NCBI GenBank assembly: GCA_963822255.1
Contig: CAWGGV010000006.1
Location: forward strand, 248,001-312,000
Length of the DNA: 64,000 bases
From: UBA7803 sp963822255
Lineage (GTDB): Bacteria; Pseudomonadota; Gammaproteobacteria; Pseudomonadales; Azotimanducaceae
Reading direction: 5' to 3'
The notes under the pieces were generated by a model that did no database searches, was not told the DNA's origin, and saw nothing but the letters and a program-made list of their open reading frames with translations. Below are positions 1 to 8,288 of the stretch, piece after piece. The position numbers were made by a program, and so were the translations under genes. Within the stretch, counting starts at the first letter, position 1; every line of letters begins with the position of its first letter.

Positions 1-257
1 GTCCCGGCCGCACGCTGTACGACAGCCTCGCGTTGCAGGCCAATGGCGATGTGTGCATCGCCTCGATCCGCGATGGCATCACAGTGATGCGCCCCGACGG
101 CGAGCTCCGCGTCCTGCCGATCGACGACCCGGTCACCACGAACATCTGCTTCGGCGGTGACGACATGCGCGACGCCTACATCACGCTGTCGGGCTCCGGC
201 CGCCTGATCCGCACGCGCTGGCCCGAGCCGGGGTTGAAGCTCAACTTCAACGCCTGA
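1..257 (+). CDS. SMP-30/gluconolactonase/LRE-like protein, C-terminal fragment (5' end outside window)
   Basis: The frame is open from the window edge, reading ...GRTLYDSLALQANGDVCIASI, so the gene begins upstream and about 85 residues remain. The pattern of short beta-strand repeats (NGDVCIASIRDG, DPVTTNICFGG, AYITLSGSGRL) and the closing segment are typical of the last blades of the SMP-30/gluconolactonase beta-propeller family, which hydrolyse sugar lactones or related esters. The family call rests on these motifs only; substrate is unknown. It is followed by a REP-type palindrome. Confidence 0.6.
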   Translation, partial: PGRTLYDSLALQANGDVCIASIRDGITVMRPDGELRVLPIDDPVTTNICFGGDDMRDAYITLSGSGRLIRTRWPEPGLKLNFNA

Positions 258-270
258 AGATGATCCGACC

Positions 271-335
271 TGTGGGAGCGCCCGACCTGTGGGCGCAATC
301 TGCGGGCCGCGATCGCGACCGGAGGTCGCTCCCAC
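271..335. repeat. REP-type palindrome pair (locus 1)
   Basis: An inverted pair of elements related to the repeats found at four other loci in the window. The best copy has the stem GCGACC-GGA-GGTCGC followed by TCCCAC; the facing copy starts TGTGGGAGCG. It lies between two convergently ending genes, the usual place for REP elements. Confidence 0.75.
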
Positions 336-342
336 AACTACT

Positions 343-912
343 CTACCCCGCCGCGCTGCTCTCAGCGAGGAAGCGGTGCCGGTCCTCGTAGGTCGCCGGC
401 TCGTGGGCGACGTCCTCGGGCACGAAGTCCCGGGTCAGCGCGGCGAGCTCCAGCGCGATGCCATTGGGATCGGAGAAGTACATCGACCGGATCCAGGTCT
501 CGTCGGTCACGCCCTCGGTGTAGCCCTTCTCGTTGTCCGCGTGATTGATCACGTGCACCTTGAGACCCTTCGCGCGCAGACGCTCCACGCAGTCGTCGAA
601 GTCCTCGAGAGGAATGTCCATCGCCAGATGGTTCATCGACGCGTGCGCCGTGGCGAAGGACGAGCCTGGCGACGGATCCTGCGACGCGATGCCCGGCGCG
701 GCCTCGGGGGCGTCCGGGAACCAGAAGAACGCGATCAACGCGCCGTTCCCGCCGTCGAAGAAGAAATGCTGGCCGCGGCCTCCGGGCAGATCCAGCGTCT
801 TCACCAGTTTCATTTCAAGGACCTCGGTGTAGAACCTCACCGTTTCCTTCATATCGCGGCACACCAGCGCCACGTGATTGAGCCCCCGGTACCTGAATGA
901 GGATTCGGTCAT
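343..912 (-). CDS. VOC (glyoxalase/dioxygenase) superfamily protein
   Basis: A 189-residue protein with two beta-alpha-beta-beta-beta modules of the vicinal oxygen chelate fold. Module one opens with GLNHVALVCRD (His13), module two with MNHLAMDI (His95) and closes with DPNGIALEL (Glu155), so three plausible metal ligands are visible. The expected ligand at the end of module one (ALIAFFWF) is not an acidic residue. Members include glyoxalases, extradiol dioxygenases and resistance proteins; the sequence does not tell which. The gene is convergent with the SMP-30 fragment and is followed on its upstream side by an AraC regulator reading the same way. Confidence 0.8.
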   Translation of the reverse strand: MTESSFRYRGLNHVALVCRDMKETVRFYTEVLEMKLVKTLDLPGGRGQHFFFDGGNGALIAFFWFPDAPEAAPGIASQDPSPGSSFATAHASMNHLAMDIPLEDFDDCVERLRAKGLKVHVINHADNEKGYTEGVTDETWIRSMYFSDPNGIALELAALTRDFVPEDVAHEPATYEDRHRFLAESSAAG

Positions 913-1009
913 GGATCTGACTCCTGCCGTCGTTGCTACCGGGCAGTGTATACGTTCGGGAGGTCAGACGTAGCGCCGCCGGGCGCGCGTACCGGAGGCT
1001 ACGGGTCGA

Positions 1010-2089
1010 CTACACATCGTTCCGGCGCGGCCTCCCGGAAGCTGCCCGCGAGTTGCGGTACTCCCGGGGCGGTTGCCCCACCCAGCGCCGAAACGCGTGA
1101 TTGAAGGTGCTCACTTCCGAGTAGCCGAGACAGTAAGCGATCTGGGCGATGCCGAGGCTCGGGTTTTCGAGCAGGTTCAACGCCATGCTCTTGCGCACCT
1201 GGCCGAGCAGATCGGAGTAGCTGAAGCCCCGGGCAGCCAGGCGCCTCTGCAGCGTGCGAACCGACCAGCCGAGGCTTTGTGCCAGACGCTCGACGCTGCT
1301 GTCACCCTCCACGACGAGCTGCGCGATGTTGCGCCGCAGGCGCTCGAGCTCGTCGCGCTGGGTTTCGAGCCCAGCAAGCTGCAGGTCGCCGTAGTGGCCC
1401 ATGAGCCGCTCGACCATCGCGTCGGCCGTCCTCATCGGCCGCTCGAGCACCGCCGCATCGAACCGAATGCCAGCCCAGGGGTGGCCGCCCCGGACCTTCG
1501 CGCGCAACAGCCCCGCGCGCTCGCGGCGCGCTGCCGCGTCCTCGGCCGGCAGCTGCGGCAGCAGAACTTCGGCAGGTGACCAGTCCGGGTCGCCGAGTCC
1601 GTGGCGAATCACGTTACAGACGAATGCCACGCCCCAGTCGTTCTTCTGTCGATAGGTCATCATCAGCGGATCGATGTAATAGGAATACACGAACGCCATC
1701 CCGCCCTCGATGTCGAGTCCGTAGACGCAGGAGTCCACCATCGTCGGCAGGTAGCGACGGATGGTCTGCAACGCCCCGCGCACCGTACGGGACGCAAGCG
1801 CCACATTGCCGACCACGCCCGCGTGACGCGGATCGTACTGGATCCCGAACCTGAGCCCGAAGTGCGGGTCGCCGAGCTCATCTGCACAGATCTCGAGCAG
1901 GCGGAGGAAGCGAATCAACGGCACCCGACGCTCTGGATCGGTGAGATCCTCGGCGGCGAGCCTCGCGCGCGCGAGGATGGCGTCTGCGTCCGCGCCGCGT
2001 GCGCACAGGTAATCGTCGAGGCCAGACACGATGCTGGCGAGGTTGATCATCGGCACGGCCGGCAGCCGTGGAGCGCGGGCGGCGGACAT
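1010..2089 (-). CDS. AraC family transcriptional regulator (OruR/ArgR-like, N-terminal arabinose-binding-like domain)
   Basis: A 359-residue regulator. Residues about 15-200 match the long N-terminal ligand domain seen in OruR-type AraC proteins (RVPLIRFLRLLEICADELGDPHFGLRFG). The C-terminal 100 residues carry both helix-turn-helices: SVERLAQSLGWSVRTLQRRL and IAQIAYCLGYSEVSTFNHAF, then the signature GQPPREYR. It is divergent from the methyltransferase starting at 2205, separated by about 115 bases, so it is a candidate regulator of that gene. Ligand unknown. Confidence 0.9.
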   Translation of the reverse strand: MSAARAPRLPAVPMINLASIVSGLDDYLCARGADADAILARARLAAEDLTDPERRVPLIRFLRLLEICADELGDPHFGLRFGIQYDPRHAGVVGNVALASRTVRGALQTIRRYLPTMVDSCVYGLDIEGGMAFVYSYYIDPLMMTYRQKNDWGVAFVCNVIRHGLGDPDWSPAEVLLPQLPAEDAAARRERAGLLRAKVRGGHPWAGIRFDAAVLERPMRTADAMVERLMGHYGDLQLAGLETQRDELERLRRNIAQLVVEGDSSVERLAQSLGWSVRTLQRRLAARGFSYSDLLGQVRKSMALNLLENPSLGIAQIAYCLGYSEVSTFNHAFRRWVGQPPREYRNSRAASGRPRRNDV

Positions 2090-2204
2090 TGGCGTGATTT
2101 CCCAAGAATCTGGCGCCGTTTCTCGCGACGGCGCAGCGGCCGACGACGATGATACCGCCCGAGCAGCCGGCCTGTCGCCGGCGCCACTGAAGAGGAATCA
2201 GACA

Positions 2205-3275
2205 ATGACTCGACTCGACCCACAACCCGTTCCGGCGGAGATCGAGGCCGCTGTCGGACAGACGATTGCAGACCTCGGGGCGTCGTTCTCGGGCGTGCTC
2301 GTGAACATCGGCCGGCGGCTTGGGCTCTACCGGGCCATGGCGGAGATCGGCGCCTGCACGTCGGAGCAGCTCGCTCGAGCGACCGGCATTCGCGAGCGCT
2401 ACGTGCGCGAGTGGCTGAACAACCAGGCCGCAGGGGGCTACGTGCGCTATGTGCCCGAGGGCCGCACGTACACCCTTCCCGCTGCCCAGGCTATGGTCCT
2501 CGCCGTTGAGGACAGCCCGGTCTACATGGCACCCGCCTTCGAGGTGGCAGCCGCATTCTGGGCCGACGAAGAGCGCATCCTCAAGACGTTTCGCTCGGGC
2601 GAGGGACTCGGCTGGCACGAGCACAACGAGCGGCTGTTTTGCGGCACCGAGATGTTCTTCCGGACCGGGTATCGCGCCCACCTCGTCTCCGCATGGCTGC
2701 CGGCGCTCGACGGTATCGTCGAGCGCTTGCGCGCAGGCGCTCGTGTGGCAGACGTCGGCTGCGGCCATGGCGCGTCGACGATCGTCATGGCGCGCGCCTT
2801 CCCGAAGTCCGAGTTCGTCGGCATCGACTATCATGCCGATTCCATCGCAACGGCGGTCCGGCGGACGTGCGAAGCCGGTGTCGACAACGTGCGGTTCGAG
2901 GTCGCGACGGCGAAAGACTATGACGGCCGGGACTTCGATCTCGTCTGCTTCATGGACTGCCTGCACGATCTGGGGGACCCGCTGGGTGCGCTCTGTCACG
3001 CGCGCGACGCGTTGAAGGCCGACGGCAAGGTCATGCTCGTCGAGCCTTACGCCGGTGACGCCGTCGAGGAGAATCTGAACCCGGTCGGCCGCCTGTTCTA
3101 CGCGGCCTCGGCCATGGCCTGTACGCCGAACTCACTGTCACAGGAGGTCGGCCTCGGGCTCGGCGCGCAAGCAGGAGAAGAAACGCTGCGCCGCCTGGCC
3201 CGGCAAGCCGGGTTCCGGGACCTCAGGCTCGCGACGCGCACCCCGGTCAACCTCGTGCTCGAAGTGCTCCGGTAG
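2205..3275 (+). CDS. Class I SAM-dependent methyltransferase with N-terminal winged helix (Rv2258c-like)
   Basis: A 356-residue protein. The N-terminal 100 residues resemble a winged-helix dimerisation module (TSEQLARATGIRERYVREWL); the SAM-binding motif I is ADVGCGHG at residues 182-189, with motif II FVGIDYH and the post-motif segment FMDCLHDLGDP. This is the domain order of Rv2258c and of plant-like O-methyltransferases. The ATG at 2205 is chosen because the upstream in-frame extension overlaps the divergent AraC gene and a purine-rich AGAGGAA lies just before it. Substrate not predictable. Confidence 0.82.
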   Translation: MTRLDPQPVPAEIEAAVGQTIADLGASFSGVLVNIGRRLGLYRAMAEIGACTSEQLARATGIRERYVREWLNNQAAGGYVRYVPEGRTYTLPAAQAMVLAVEDSPVYMAPAFEVAAAFWADEERILKTFRSGEGLGWHEHNERLFCGTEMFFRTGYRAHLVSAWLPALDGIVERLRAGARVADVGCGHGASTIVMARAFPKSEFVGIDYHADSIATAVRRTCEAGVDNVRFEVATAKDYDGRDFDLVCFMDCLHDLGDPLGALCHARDALKADGKVMLVEPYAGDAVEENLNPVGRLFYAASAMACTPNSLSQEVGLGLGAQAGEETLRRLARQAGFRDLRLATRTPVNLVLEVLR

Positions 3276-3345
3276 CTGGCGCACCCAATCCGTTTTTTTG
3301 GCCGGCCGCCTCTATTCCAAGGTACAAGACGGAGTGCACCGTCAG

Positions 3346-3867
3346 TCAGTCGGCGGACAGGAACGAGCTCAGGGTACCCAGAAATCCCGTGGCGGCCGCC
3401 AGCAGCAGGGCCACCAGGCAGAACGCGTACGGCGCCATCGCACCCTCGTAGACGATGCCGGCGGTGGCCAGCGACAATAGCACCACACCCGTGAGCAAGG
3501 TCACCACGTTGATGACATTGGTGGCGTTGATGGGCCGTTCCGGTGCAATGCGACGACGCTGGCGGAAGTACCACGCGTGAATGGCCACGGCGGCGCCGAT
3601 CATCGCGGGATTGGCGATGCGCCAGGTCCACAGGTCGCTGGTGCCGAACTCGTGCAGCAGTAACGGCAGCAGCGCCAGGAACAGGGCTGAGAACCCGCAG
3701 ACGGTGAACAGCTTCACCACCAGCACCTGGAACTGCGAGATTCTCCCGCCCACCACCTGGCGCAGCGCCACCACGATGGTGGTGAACGCGATCAGCCCGA
3801 TGGACACCTCTGCGATGCTGAGCAGAAACGCTTCACCGTGCATCTCGGCGAGTACCTCACCTTCCAT
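3346..3867 (-). CDS. Multi-pass inner-membrane protein of unknown function
   Basis: A 173-residue protein with about five hydrophobic segments (roughly residues 13-33, 46-70, 85-100, 117-136 and 145-168) separated by short charged loops such as FRQRRRIAPERP. No catalytic motif is recognised. It starts only 10 bases after the stop of the esterase gene and reads the same way, so the two are probably cotranscribed. Function cannot be inferred. Confidence 0.65.
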   Translation of the reverse strand: MEGEVLAEMHGEAFLLSIAEVSIGLIAFTTIVVALRQVVGGRISQFQVLVVKLFTVCGFSALFLALLPLLLHEFGTSDLWTWRIANPAMIGAAVAIHAWYFRQRRRIAPERPINATNVINVVTLLTGVVLLSLATAGIVYEGAMAPYAFCLVALLLAAATGFLGTLSSFLSAD

Positions 3868-3877
3868 CGAACCGCCG

Positions 3878-4759
3878 TCAGCAGTGGCGCTCGATGAACG
3901 TGCCGATGCGTTCGACGGCGGCCTGAGCCTCCGGTACGTCGGGGAAGATCTGCCAGACGTGGATCAGCCCTTCCTCGACTTCGAGGGTGACGTCGACGCC
4001 GGCAGAGCGAGCCTTGTCGGCGAAGCGCGTGCTGTCCGAGAGCAGAATCTCGCGGGTGCCGACCTGCAGCAGCAGCGGCGGCAGTCCTGCCAGATCGCCG
4101 TGCAGAGGTGCAGCGAGCGGATTGCGCAGATCGGCGGCCGCGTACTGGCGCCCGGTGGCGCGCAGGCCCTCCGGAGCAATCATGGGATCGTCCACCGCAC
4201 CCGGCTCGGCAGTCGGCCCGGTGCCTTCGAGATCCGTCCACGGCGACAGCCCCACGGCGCAGGCGGGCAGACGATCGCCGGCTGCCTTCAATGCCAGGAG
4301 CGTCGCCAGGGTCAGACCCCCGCCGGCAGAGTCGCCGGCGATGGCCATGCGCTTCGCAGCATGACCTTCCGCGAGCAGCCATCGCCAGCAGGCCATCGCA
4401 TCGTCGACGGCAGCGGGAAATGGATGCTCCGGCGCGAGCCGGTAGTCGGGCAGCAGCACCCTCGCCCGTGCCGCCCGCGCGATACGCCCAGCGAGCCCGC
4501 GATGGGTGTTTCGTGACCCCATCACGTACCCGCCCCCATGGAGGTAGAGCACGACGCGATCCGCTTCGCTTGCATCCACCGATACCCAGTCCGCGGGTAC
4601 ACCGCCTGCATCGACCGAGCTGGCGAGAACGTCAGGGCTTGGCGGGAACAGGTCCGCCGAGGCTTCCATCGCCGCGCGCTGCTCGTCGACCGACAGCTCC
4701 TCGAGCGCAAGGCCACCACTCAACATGGCGACTACCTGCTCATGCTCCACGCTAGGCAC
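3878..4759 (-). CDS. Alpha/beta hydrolase, hormone-sensitive-lipase (HSL) family esterase
   Basis: A 293-residue esterase. It has the oxyanion motif HGGGY (residues 74-78), nucleophile motif GDSAGG with Ser144, the family segment DYRLAPEHPFP, and the late acid/His parts ILLSDS and GLIHVWQIFP. These define the HSL (family IV) carboxylesterases that cleave short acyl esters. The GTG at 4759 is preferred over an ATG further upstream because AAAGGGG lies eight bases before it and family alignment begins there. It precedes the small membrane-protein gene in a likely two-gene unit. Confidence 0.87.
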   Translation of the reverse strand: MPSVEHEQVVAMLSGGLALEELSVDEQRAAMEASADLFPPSPDVLASSVDAGGVPADWVSVDASEADRVVLYLHGGGYVMGSRNTHRGLAGRIARAARARVLLPDYRLAPEHPFPAAVDDAMACWRWLLAEGHAAKRMAIAGDSAGGGLTLATLLALKAAGDRLPACAVGLSPWTDLEGTGPTAEPGAVDDPMIAPEGLRATGRQYAAADLRNPLAAPLHGDLAGLPPLLLQVGTREILLSDSTRFADKARSAGVDVTLEVEEGLIHVWQIFPDVPEAQAAVERIGTFIERHC

Positions 4760-4906
4760 GTTGGGTTCCCCTTTTCCGATTTGCCGGCTGCGCGGCGTAG
4801 GGTAGCATGTACGGGCCACGCCGCCATGGCACGCGCCGACCGACCCCGCCGAGTTCGCTCGGCTGCTCCAACCATCATTGGTCCTTGCCCGCCGTCCGTC
4901 CGGGGC

Positions 4907-5344
4907 TCAGGCAAGCAACAGCACGATCACCGTGCCCCACATGGTCAGCAGTACGTTGCCGACGGCCACCGTGCCCGAATATCCCAGCACCGCCACAGGG
5001 CTCGGGGAACGCTCCTGCAGGGCCGCCAGCGCCGGGGTGAACGTCTGCGAGCCGGCAATCGCGCCGAGCAACAGGAGGGGGTTGACGCGCAGCACGTACT
5101 TGCCGAAGACGAGTCCCGCCAGCAGCGGCAACATAGTCACGAACAGCCCGCCGTCCCCCGGTTCGACCACGGTGCGGCGGGAAATCGGGATCGCCTGCCC
5201 GGCGCGATCGATGTGGCGCAGGTACACGCCGCGGACCGCATCGTGTGCTGCTAGCGTTTCCAGGGTCTGGCTGCCGACTCGACCGCCGGATACCAGCACC
5301 TGGACCATGGCGACGGGAACCTCGAGCAGCTCGCGATCGGAGAT
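4907..5344 (-). pseudogene. Remnant of an AspT/YidE/YbjL-type antiporter (middle and C-terminal parts)
   Basis: In this frame the translation runs from ISDRELLEVPVA through an RCK/TrkA-C-like segment (SGGRVGSQTLETL) to VVEPGD, then jumps directly to the last membrane bundle (GLVFGKYVLRVNPLLLLGAIAG, TFTPALAAL, GYSGTVAVGNVLLTMWG). The jump shows an internal deletion of well over a hundred residues. The 5' side is cut by the IS1380 element; the N-terminal end of the same gene lies beyond it at 7082-7207. Intact family members are about 550-560 residues and exchange aspartate/alanine or related anions. This copy cannot be functional. Confidence 0.75.
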
Positions 5345-5348
5345 CTAG
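5345..5348. repeat. CTAG target-site duplication, left copy
   Basis: CTAG directly precedes the left terminal repeat and is repeated at 7078-7081 just after the right one. A 4-bp duplication fits the IS1380 family; because CTAG is a palindrome, it could by chance also be part of the element ends. Confidence 0.6.
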
Positions 5349-5363
5349 CCCGGAAATCTCACC
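5349..5363 (+). repeat. Left terminal inverted repeat of the IS1380 element
   Basis: CCCGGAAATCTCACC; pairs with the inverted right end at 7063-7077 with three adjacent mismatches (GAA versus CTT). Confidence 0.8.
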
Positions 5364-5443
5364 CTTATGATGGAAATAGGCCTCTCTTTTGTGCATAAAG
5401 TAAGAGCCGCCAAGCACTTACCAACGCGCAGAAGAAGAGGCCT

Positions 5444-6868
5444 ATGACCACAGAGTGTAATCCGAGCCAGCTGGAATTTCACGGTCTGGGAAGGCGGGAT
5501 GTGACGGGCCGTTTCGACGGCGGGCGGATGACCTCGGACGGTGGGGGACTGCTGCTACGGGAGGTGGACCACCGGCTCGGAGTGCTGCCACGACTCGCCG
5601 CGTGCTTCACCGACTACCGTAATCCGAACAGCATCGAGCACAGCGTTCACGCGCTGGTGGCGCAACGGGTGTATGGCTTGGCGCTCGGCTATGAGGATCT
5701 CAACGATCACGACGCGTTGCGCTCGGACAGCGTACTGGCGCTGCTGGTGGGCAAGCACGATCTCACGGGAGAACGTCGGGAACGAGAGCGCGACCGAGGC
5801 CATCCGCTGGCCGGCTCGAGCACGTTGAATCGCCTGGAGCTGGCGACGCCGGAGGCGGCGGCGAGTGATCGCTACAAGAAGATCGCGGCGGACCCGGCGG
5901 CGCTCGATCGGCTGCTGGTGGACGTGTTCCTCGAGTCCTACGAGAAACCGCCGCGGGAGATCTGGTTGGATCTGGATGCGACCGACGACCCCCTGCACGG
6001 TCACCAGGAGGGCCGCTTCTTCCACGGTTACTATCGCTGCTACTGCTATCTGCCGCTGTACATCTTCTGCGGCGAGCATCTGTTGTGCGCACGGCTGCGG
6101 TCATCGAACCGGGATGGTGCGGCCGGCAGTGTCGAAGAGCTCGAGCGCATCGTCGAGCAGATCCGCGCGCGTTGGCCGAAGACGCGGATCGTGATCCGCG
6201 GCGACTCCGGGTTCTGCCGCGACGCGATCATGCGCTGGTGCGAGGATAACCGCGTCGGCTACGTGCTGGGTCTCGCCCGCAACAAACGGCTGCATCGAGC
6301 GCTGGGCGCTCAGATGGCCGAGGCGCGCGCCGAGCATCAGCGTACGGGTAAGCCGGCCCGGCGGTTCCGGGACTTCCGCTACCGCACTCGTAAGTCCTGG
6401 TCGTGCGAGCGCCGCGTCATCGGCAAAGCCGAGTACTTGCCAGGCAAGGCCAACCCGCGGTTCGTGGTGACGAACCTGCCTGTCAGCCGAGCCGGCGCCA
6501 AGCGGCTCTACGAAAAGCTCTACTGCGTGCGTGGCGAGATGGAGAATCGGATCAAGGAGCAGCAGCTCGGGCTGTTCGCCGATCGCACCAGCACCGAGAC
6601 GATGCGGGCCAATCAGCTCCGGCTTTACTTCTCCTCATTCGCCTACGTGCTGATGCACGGCCTGCGCCGGCTGGGGCTCCCAGGCACTCAGCACGCCAAG
6701 GCCCAGTGCACCACCATCCGGCTGAAGCTGTTGAAGATCGGCGCCCGGATCCGGATCACCGTGCGCAAGGTGTGGCTGTCGTTCTCCGAGGCCTATCCCT
6801 ACGCGAGTGACTTCGCGCAGATCCTGGCCAACGTCCGACGCTACCCGGCTTGGGCTCCACCGGGATAG
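5444..6868 (+). CDS. IS1380 family transposase
   Basis: A 474-residue DDE transposase with the family's N-terminal block (DVTGRFDGGRMTSDGGGLLLREVD) and catalytic acids in the expected contexts: LDLDATDDP (first Asp), IRGDSGFCRD (second Asp), and YCVRGEMENRIKEQQLGLFADRTS (Glu). The length is normal and the frame is intact, so it may be active. AGAAGAAGAGG precedes the ATG. It catalyses cut-and-paste movement of the surrounding element. Confidence 0.95.
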   Translation: MTTECNPSQLEFHGLGRRDVTGRFDGGRMTSDGGGLLLREVDHRLGVLPRLAACFTDYRNPNSIEHSVHALVAQRVYGLALGYEDLNDHDALRSDSVLALLVGKHDLTGERRERERDRGHPLAGSSTLNRLELATPEAAASDRYKKIAADPAALDRLLVDVFLESYEKPPREIWLDLDATDDPLHGHQEGRFFHGYYRCYCYLPLYIFCGEHLLCARLRSSNRDGAAGSVEELERIVEQIRARWPKTRIVIRGDSGFCRDAIMRWCEDNRVGYVLGLARNKRLHRALGAQMAEARAEHQRTGKPARRFRDFRYRTRKSWSCERRVIGKAEYLPGKANPRFVVTNLPVSRAGAKRLYEKLYCVRGEMENRIKEQQLGLFADRTSTETMRANQLRLYFSSFAYVLMHGLRRLGLPGTQHAKAQCTTIRLKLLKIGARIRITVRKVWLSFSEAYPYASDFAQILANVRRYPAWAPPG

Positions 6869-7062
6869 TTGCATCCACCCACCGTCTCGTGAGCTCCAGC
6901 GAAGGCTGGACGAGATCACTCGCCTTCGCGTCGCCAAAAACCGGTCACACGGCCTGTTGAAGCCGTCGGCGGCGCGGGCGCAGCCATCCCGGTGCCGCAA
7001 TCCAGCTCCAACCGGCCGCGCTGACCCCTTCGGCGTCGAAAAATCACCCCCGTTATCGGATC

Positions 7063-7077
7063 GGTGAGATAAGCGGG
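7063..7077 (-). repeat. Right terminal inverted repeat of the IS1380 element
   Basis: Read inward it is CCCGCTTATCTCACC; matches the left end at 12 of 15 positions and is followed by the second CTAG (7078-7081). Confidence 0.8.
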
Positions 7078-7081
7078 CTAG

Positions 7082-7207
7082 CGAGCCCGTCACCGAGCCC
7101 AGCGAAAATCCGCCGTAGCGCAGCGCGCCCACGAGGAAGCCGATGCCCAGCGCCAGGTAGACGCCGAGCTCGGGATACTTCTCGAACATCGTCGCCAGCC
7201 AGCCCAT
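7082..7207 (-). pseudogene. N-terminal remnant of the AspT/YidE/YbjL-type antiporter
   Basis: The translation MGWLATMFEKYPELGVYLAL continues GIGFLVGALRYGGFSLGSVTGSL, the characteristic first membrane helix and the (R/G)xGxFSLGxVTG loop of AspT/YbjL antiporters. The frame then runs straight into the right end of the IS1380 element. It is the other end of the gene whose middle and C-terminal parts sit at 4907-5344. The N-terminal membrane bundle between the two pieces is missing, so material was lost before, during or after insertion. Confidence 0.72.
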
Positions 7208-7371
7208 CGCGCGCCCCATTGCTGCAGTCGTAGCCGACGCCGCGCATCCGCTGGATGACGGTCCAGACAAGATTCTTTGCGCAACGTGCAGGGCACGCTA
7301 CGAAGCAGCGATGGCGCGATCCCGCCAGTTCATGACAATCGCTTCGCATCGCGGCCGAGCGGCGAGTCCTC

Positions 7372-7774
7372 ATGCCGGCAATGGCCGAGGCCCCAAGCGG
7401 CGCGGAGCGGCACGCCGCGCTGGCCAGGCTTGCGGGTCGGCGCGAGGCCGAGCCTCTCCAGAGTTTCGTACACACTCTGGTACTGGACGCTAATCCTGAC
7501 CTCGAGACTCACAGACGCCTGTTCGGCACCCGATACGCCTGCCGGTTGCAGTTCGACGCAGAGTTCAACGGTTTCATGCCGACGAGGCGCGCGACCATCG
7601 AGCAGGTTGCGGACGGCCTCGGTATGAACATCCGGGCGCTGCAGCGGCGGCTCGACCACGACCGCGAGACGTTCAGCGTCATCTTGAACGGGGTTCGCCG
7701 CGACCTGGCCATTCGCTACCTCGGAACCGGGGACTACTCACTGGCCCGAGTGGCCGAGCTGCTCGGCTACGCCG
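7372..7774 (+). pseudogene. Degraded AraC-type regulator fragment
   Basis: The translation contains AraC-family pieces in the right order, but with gaps: a ligand-domain piece (FDAEFNGF), then directly the first helix-turn-helix (TIEQVADGLGMNIRALQRRL) and the start of the second (YSLARVAELLGYA). The linker between the ligand domain and the HTH is missing, and the second HTH stops at its recognition helix. Downstream sequence belongs to a different family. It is a deletion-ridden remnant lying between the IS element and ompA. Confidence 0.6.
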
Positions 7775-7783
7775 CACCGGGCC

Positions 7784-8210
7784 CGCGGAATCAAACACTG
7801 GACCATACCGGACACCGGGATCACGATCGCCGTTGCCGACGAGGGCCCCGAGGCGGGCCGCGGAACCTGCCTCAGTTCGCCTACGCCGTGGTCTTCCATC
7901 GGCGGGTGTGGCAGTGGCTCGCAGCCGGCGTCGTCGTCGGCCTCACGATCGTCGTAATCCTCTTCGCCTATCGCCTGGCCCGATGGATCGATCGCGCCCC
8001 CAGCGTGGGCCGCAAGCTGAACGCCGTCGTGTGCGGCCCGCCCCTCTACGATGACGGGCGCTTCGCTCACGTCGACTTGAGCCCCGAAACCGCGAGATTG
8101 CTCGACAGCGCGGCGGACGACGATGATCTGCGGCGCCTCAACCGCCTCCTCTTGCAGGACGCCTTTCCTTCCGAGCTTTCACACAGGAACGTGAGAAGAG
8201 AGGTGACGGC
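7784..8210 (+). pseudogene. Remnant resembling a MscS-family mechanosensitive channel, then unidentified coding debris
   Basis: In one frame the DNA reads KHWTIPDTGITIAVADEGPEAGRG, close to the periplasmic WxIPxTxIxIxxxxxGPxxG segment that precedes the membrane helices in many large MscS-like proteins; after a frame change a single hydrophobic helix follows (VWQWLAAGVVVGLTIVVILFAYRLA). The last 60 codons (VDLSPETARLLDS, RRLNRLLLQDAFPSEL) are not recognised and may belong to a third gene. There is no intact start, pore domain or beta domain. The MscS assignment is a motif-level inference. Confidence 0.4.
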
Positions 8211-8288
8211 ATGAGATCGTCGCTGGCGTCGAGGGGCACCGGCCACGCCGGCGCCCACCATCTCGCCAAGATCCTCCGAAACCCACCG

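Larger units (their letters stand above)
5349..7077 (+). mobile_element. IS1380-family insertion sequence, complete
   Basis: A 1729-bp element containing one full transposase gene. The left end reads CCCGGAAATCTCACC (5349-5363) and the right end, read inward, CCCGCTTATCTCACC (7063-7077): 12 of 15 bases match. CTAG flanks both ends. It interrupts an AspT-like antiporter gene whose N-terminus is on the right and the rest on the left. About 210 bases downstream of the transposase stop, inside the element, have no recognisable gene. Confidence 0.88.

Noticed and set aside
3276..3345. T-run TTTTTTT after the methyltransferase as a terminator
   Set aside because: No stable stem precedes the T-run at 3293-3299.
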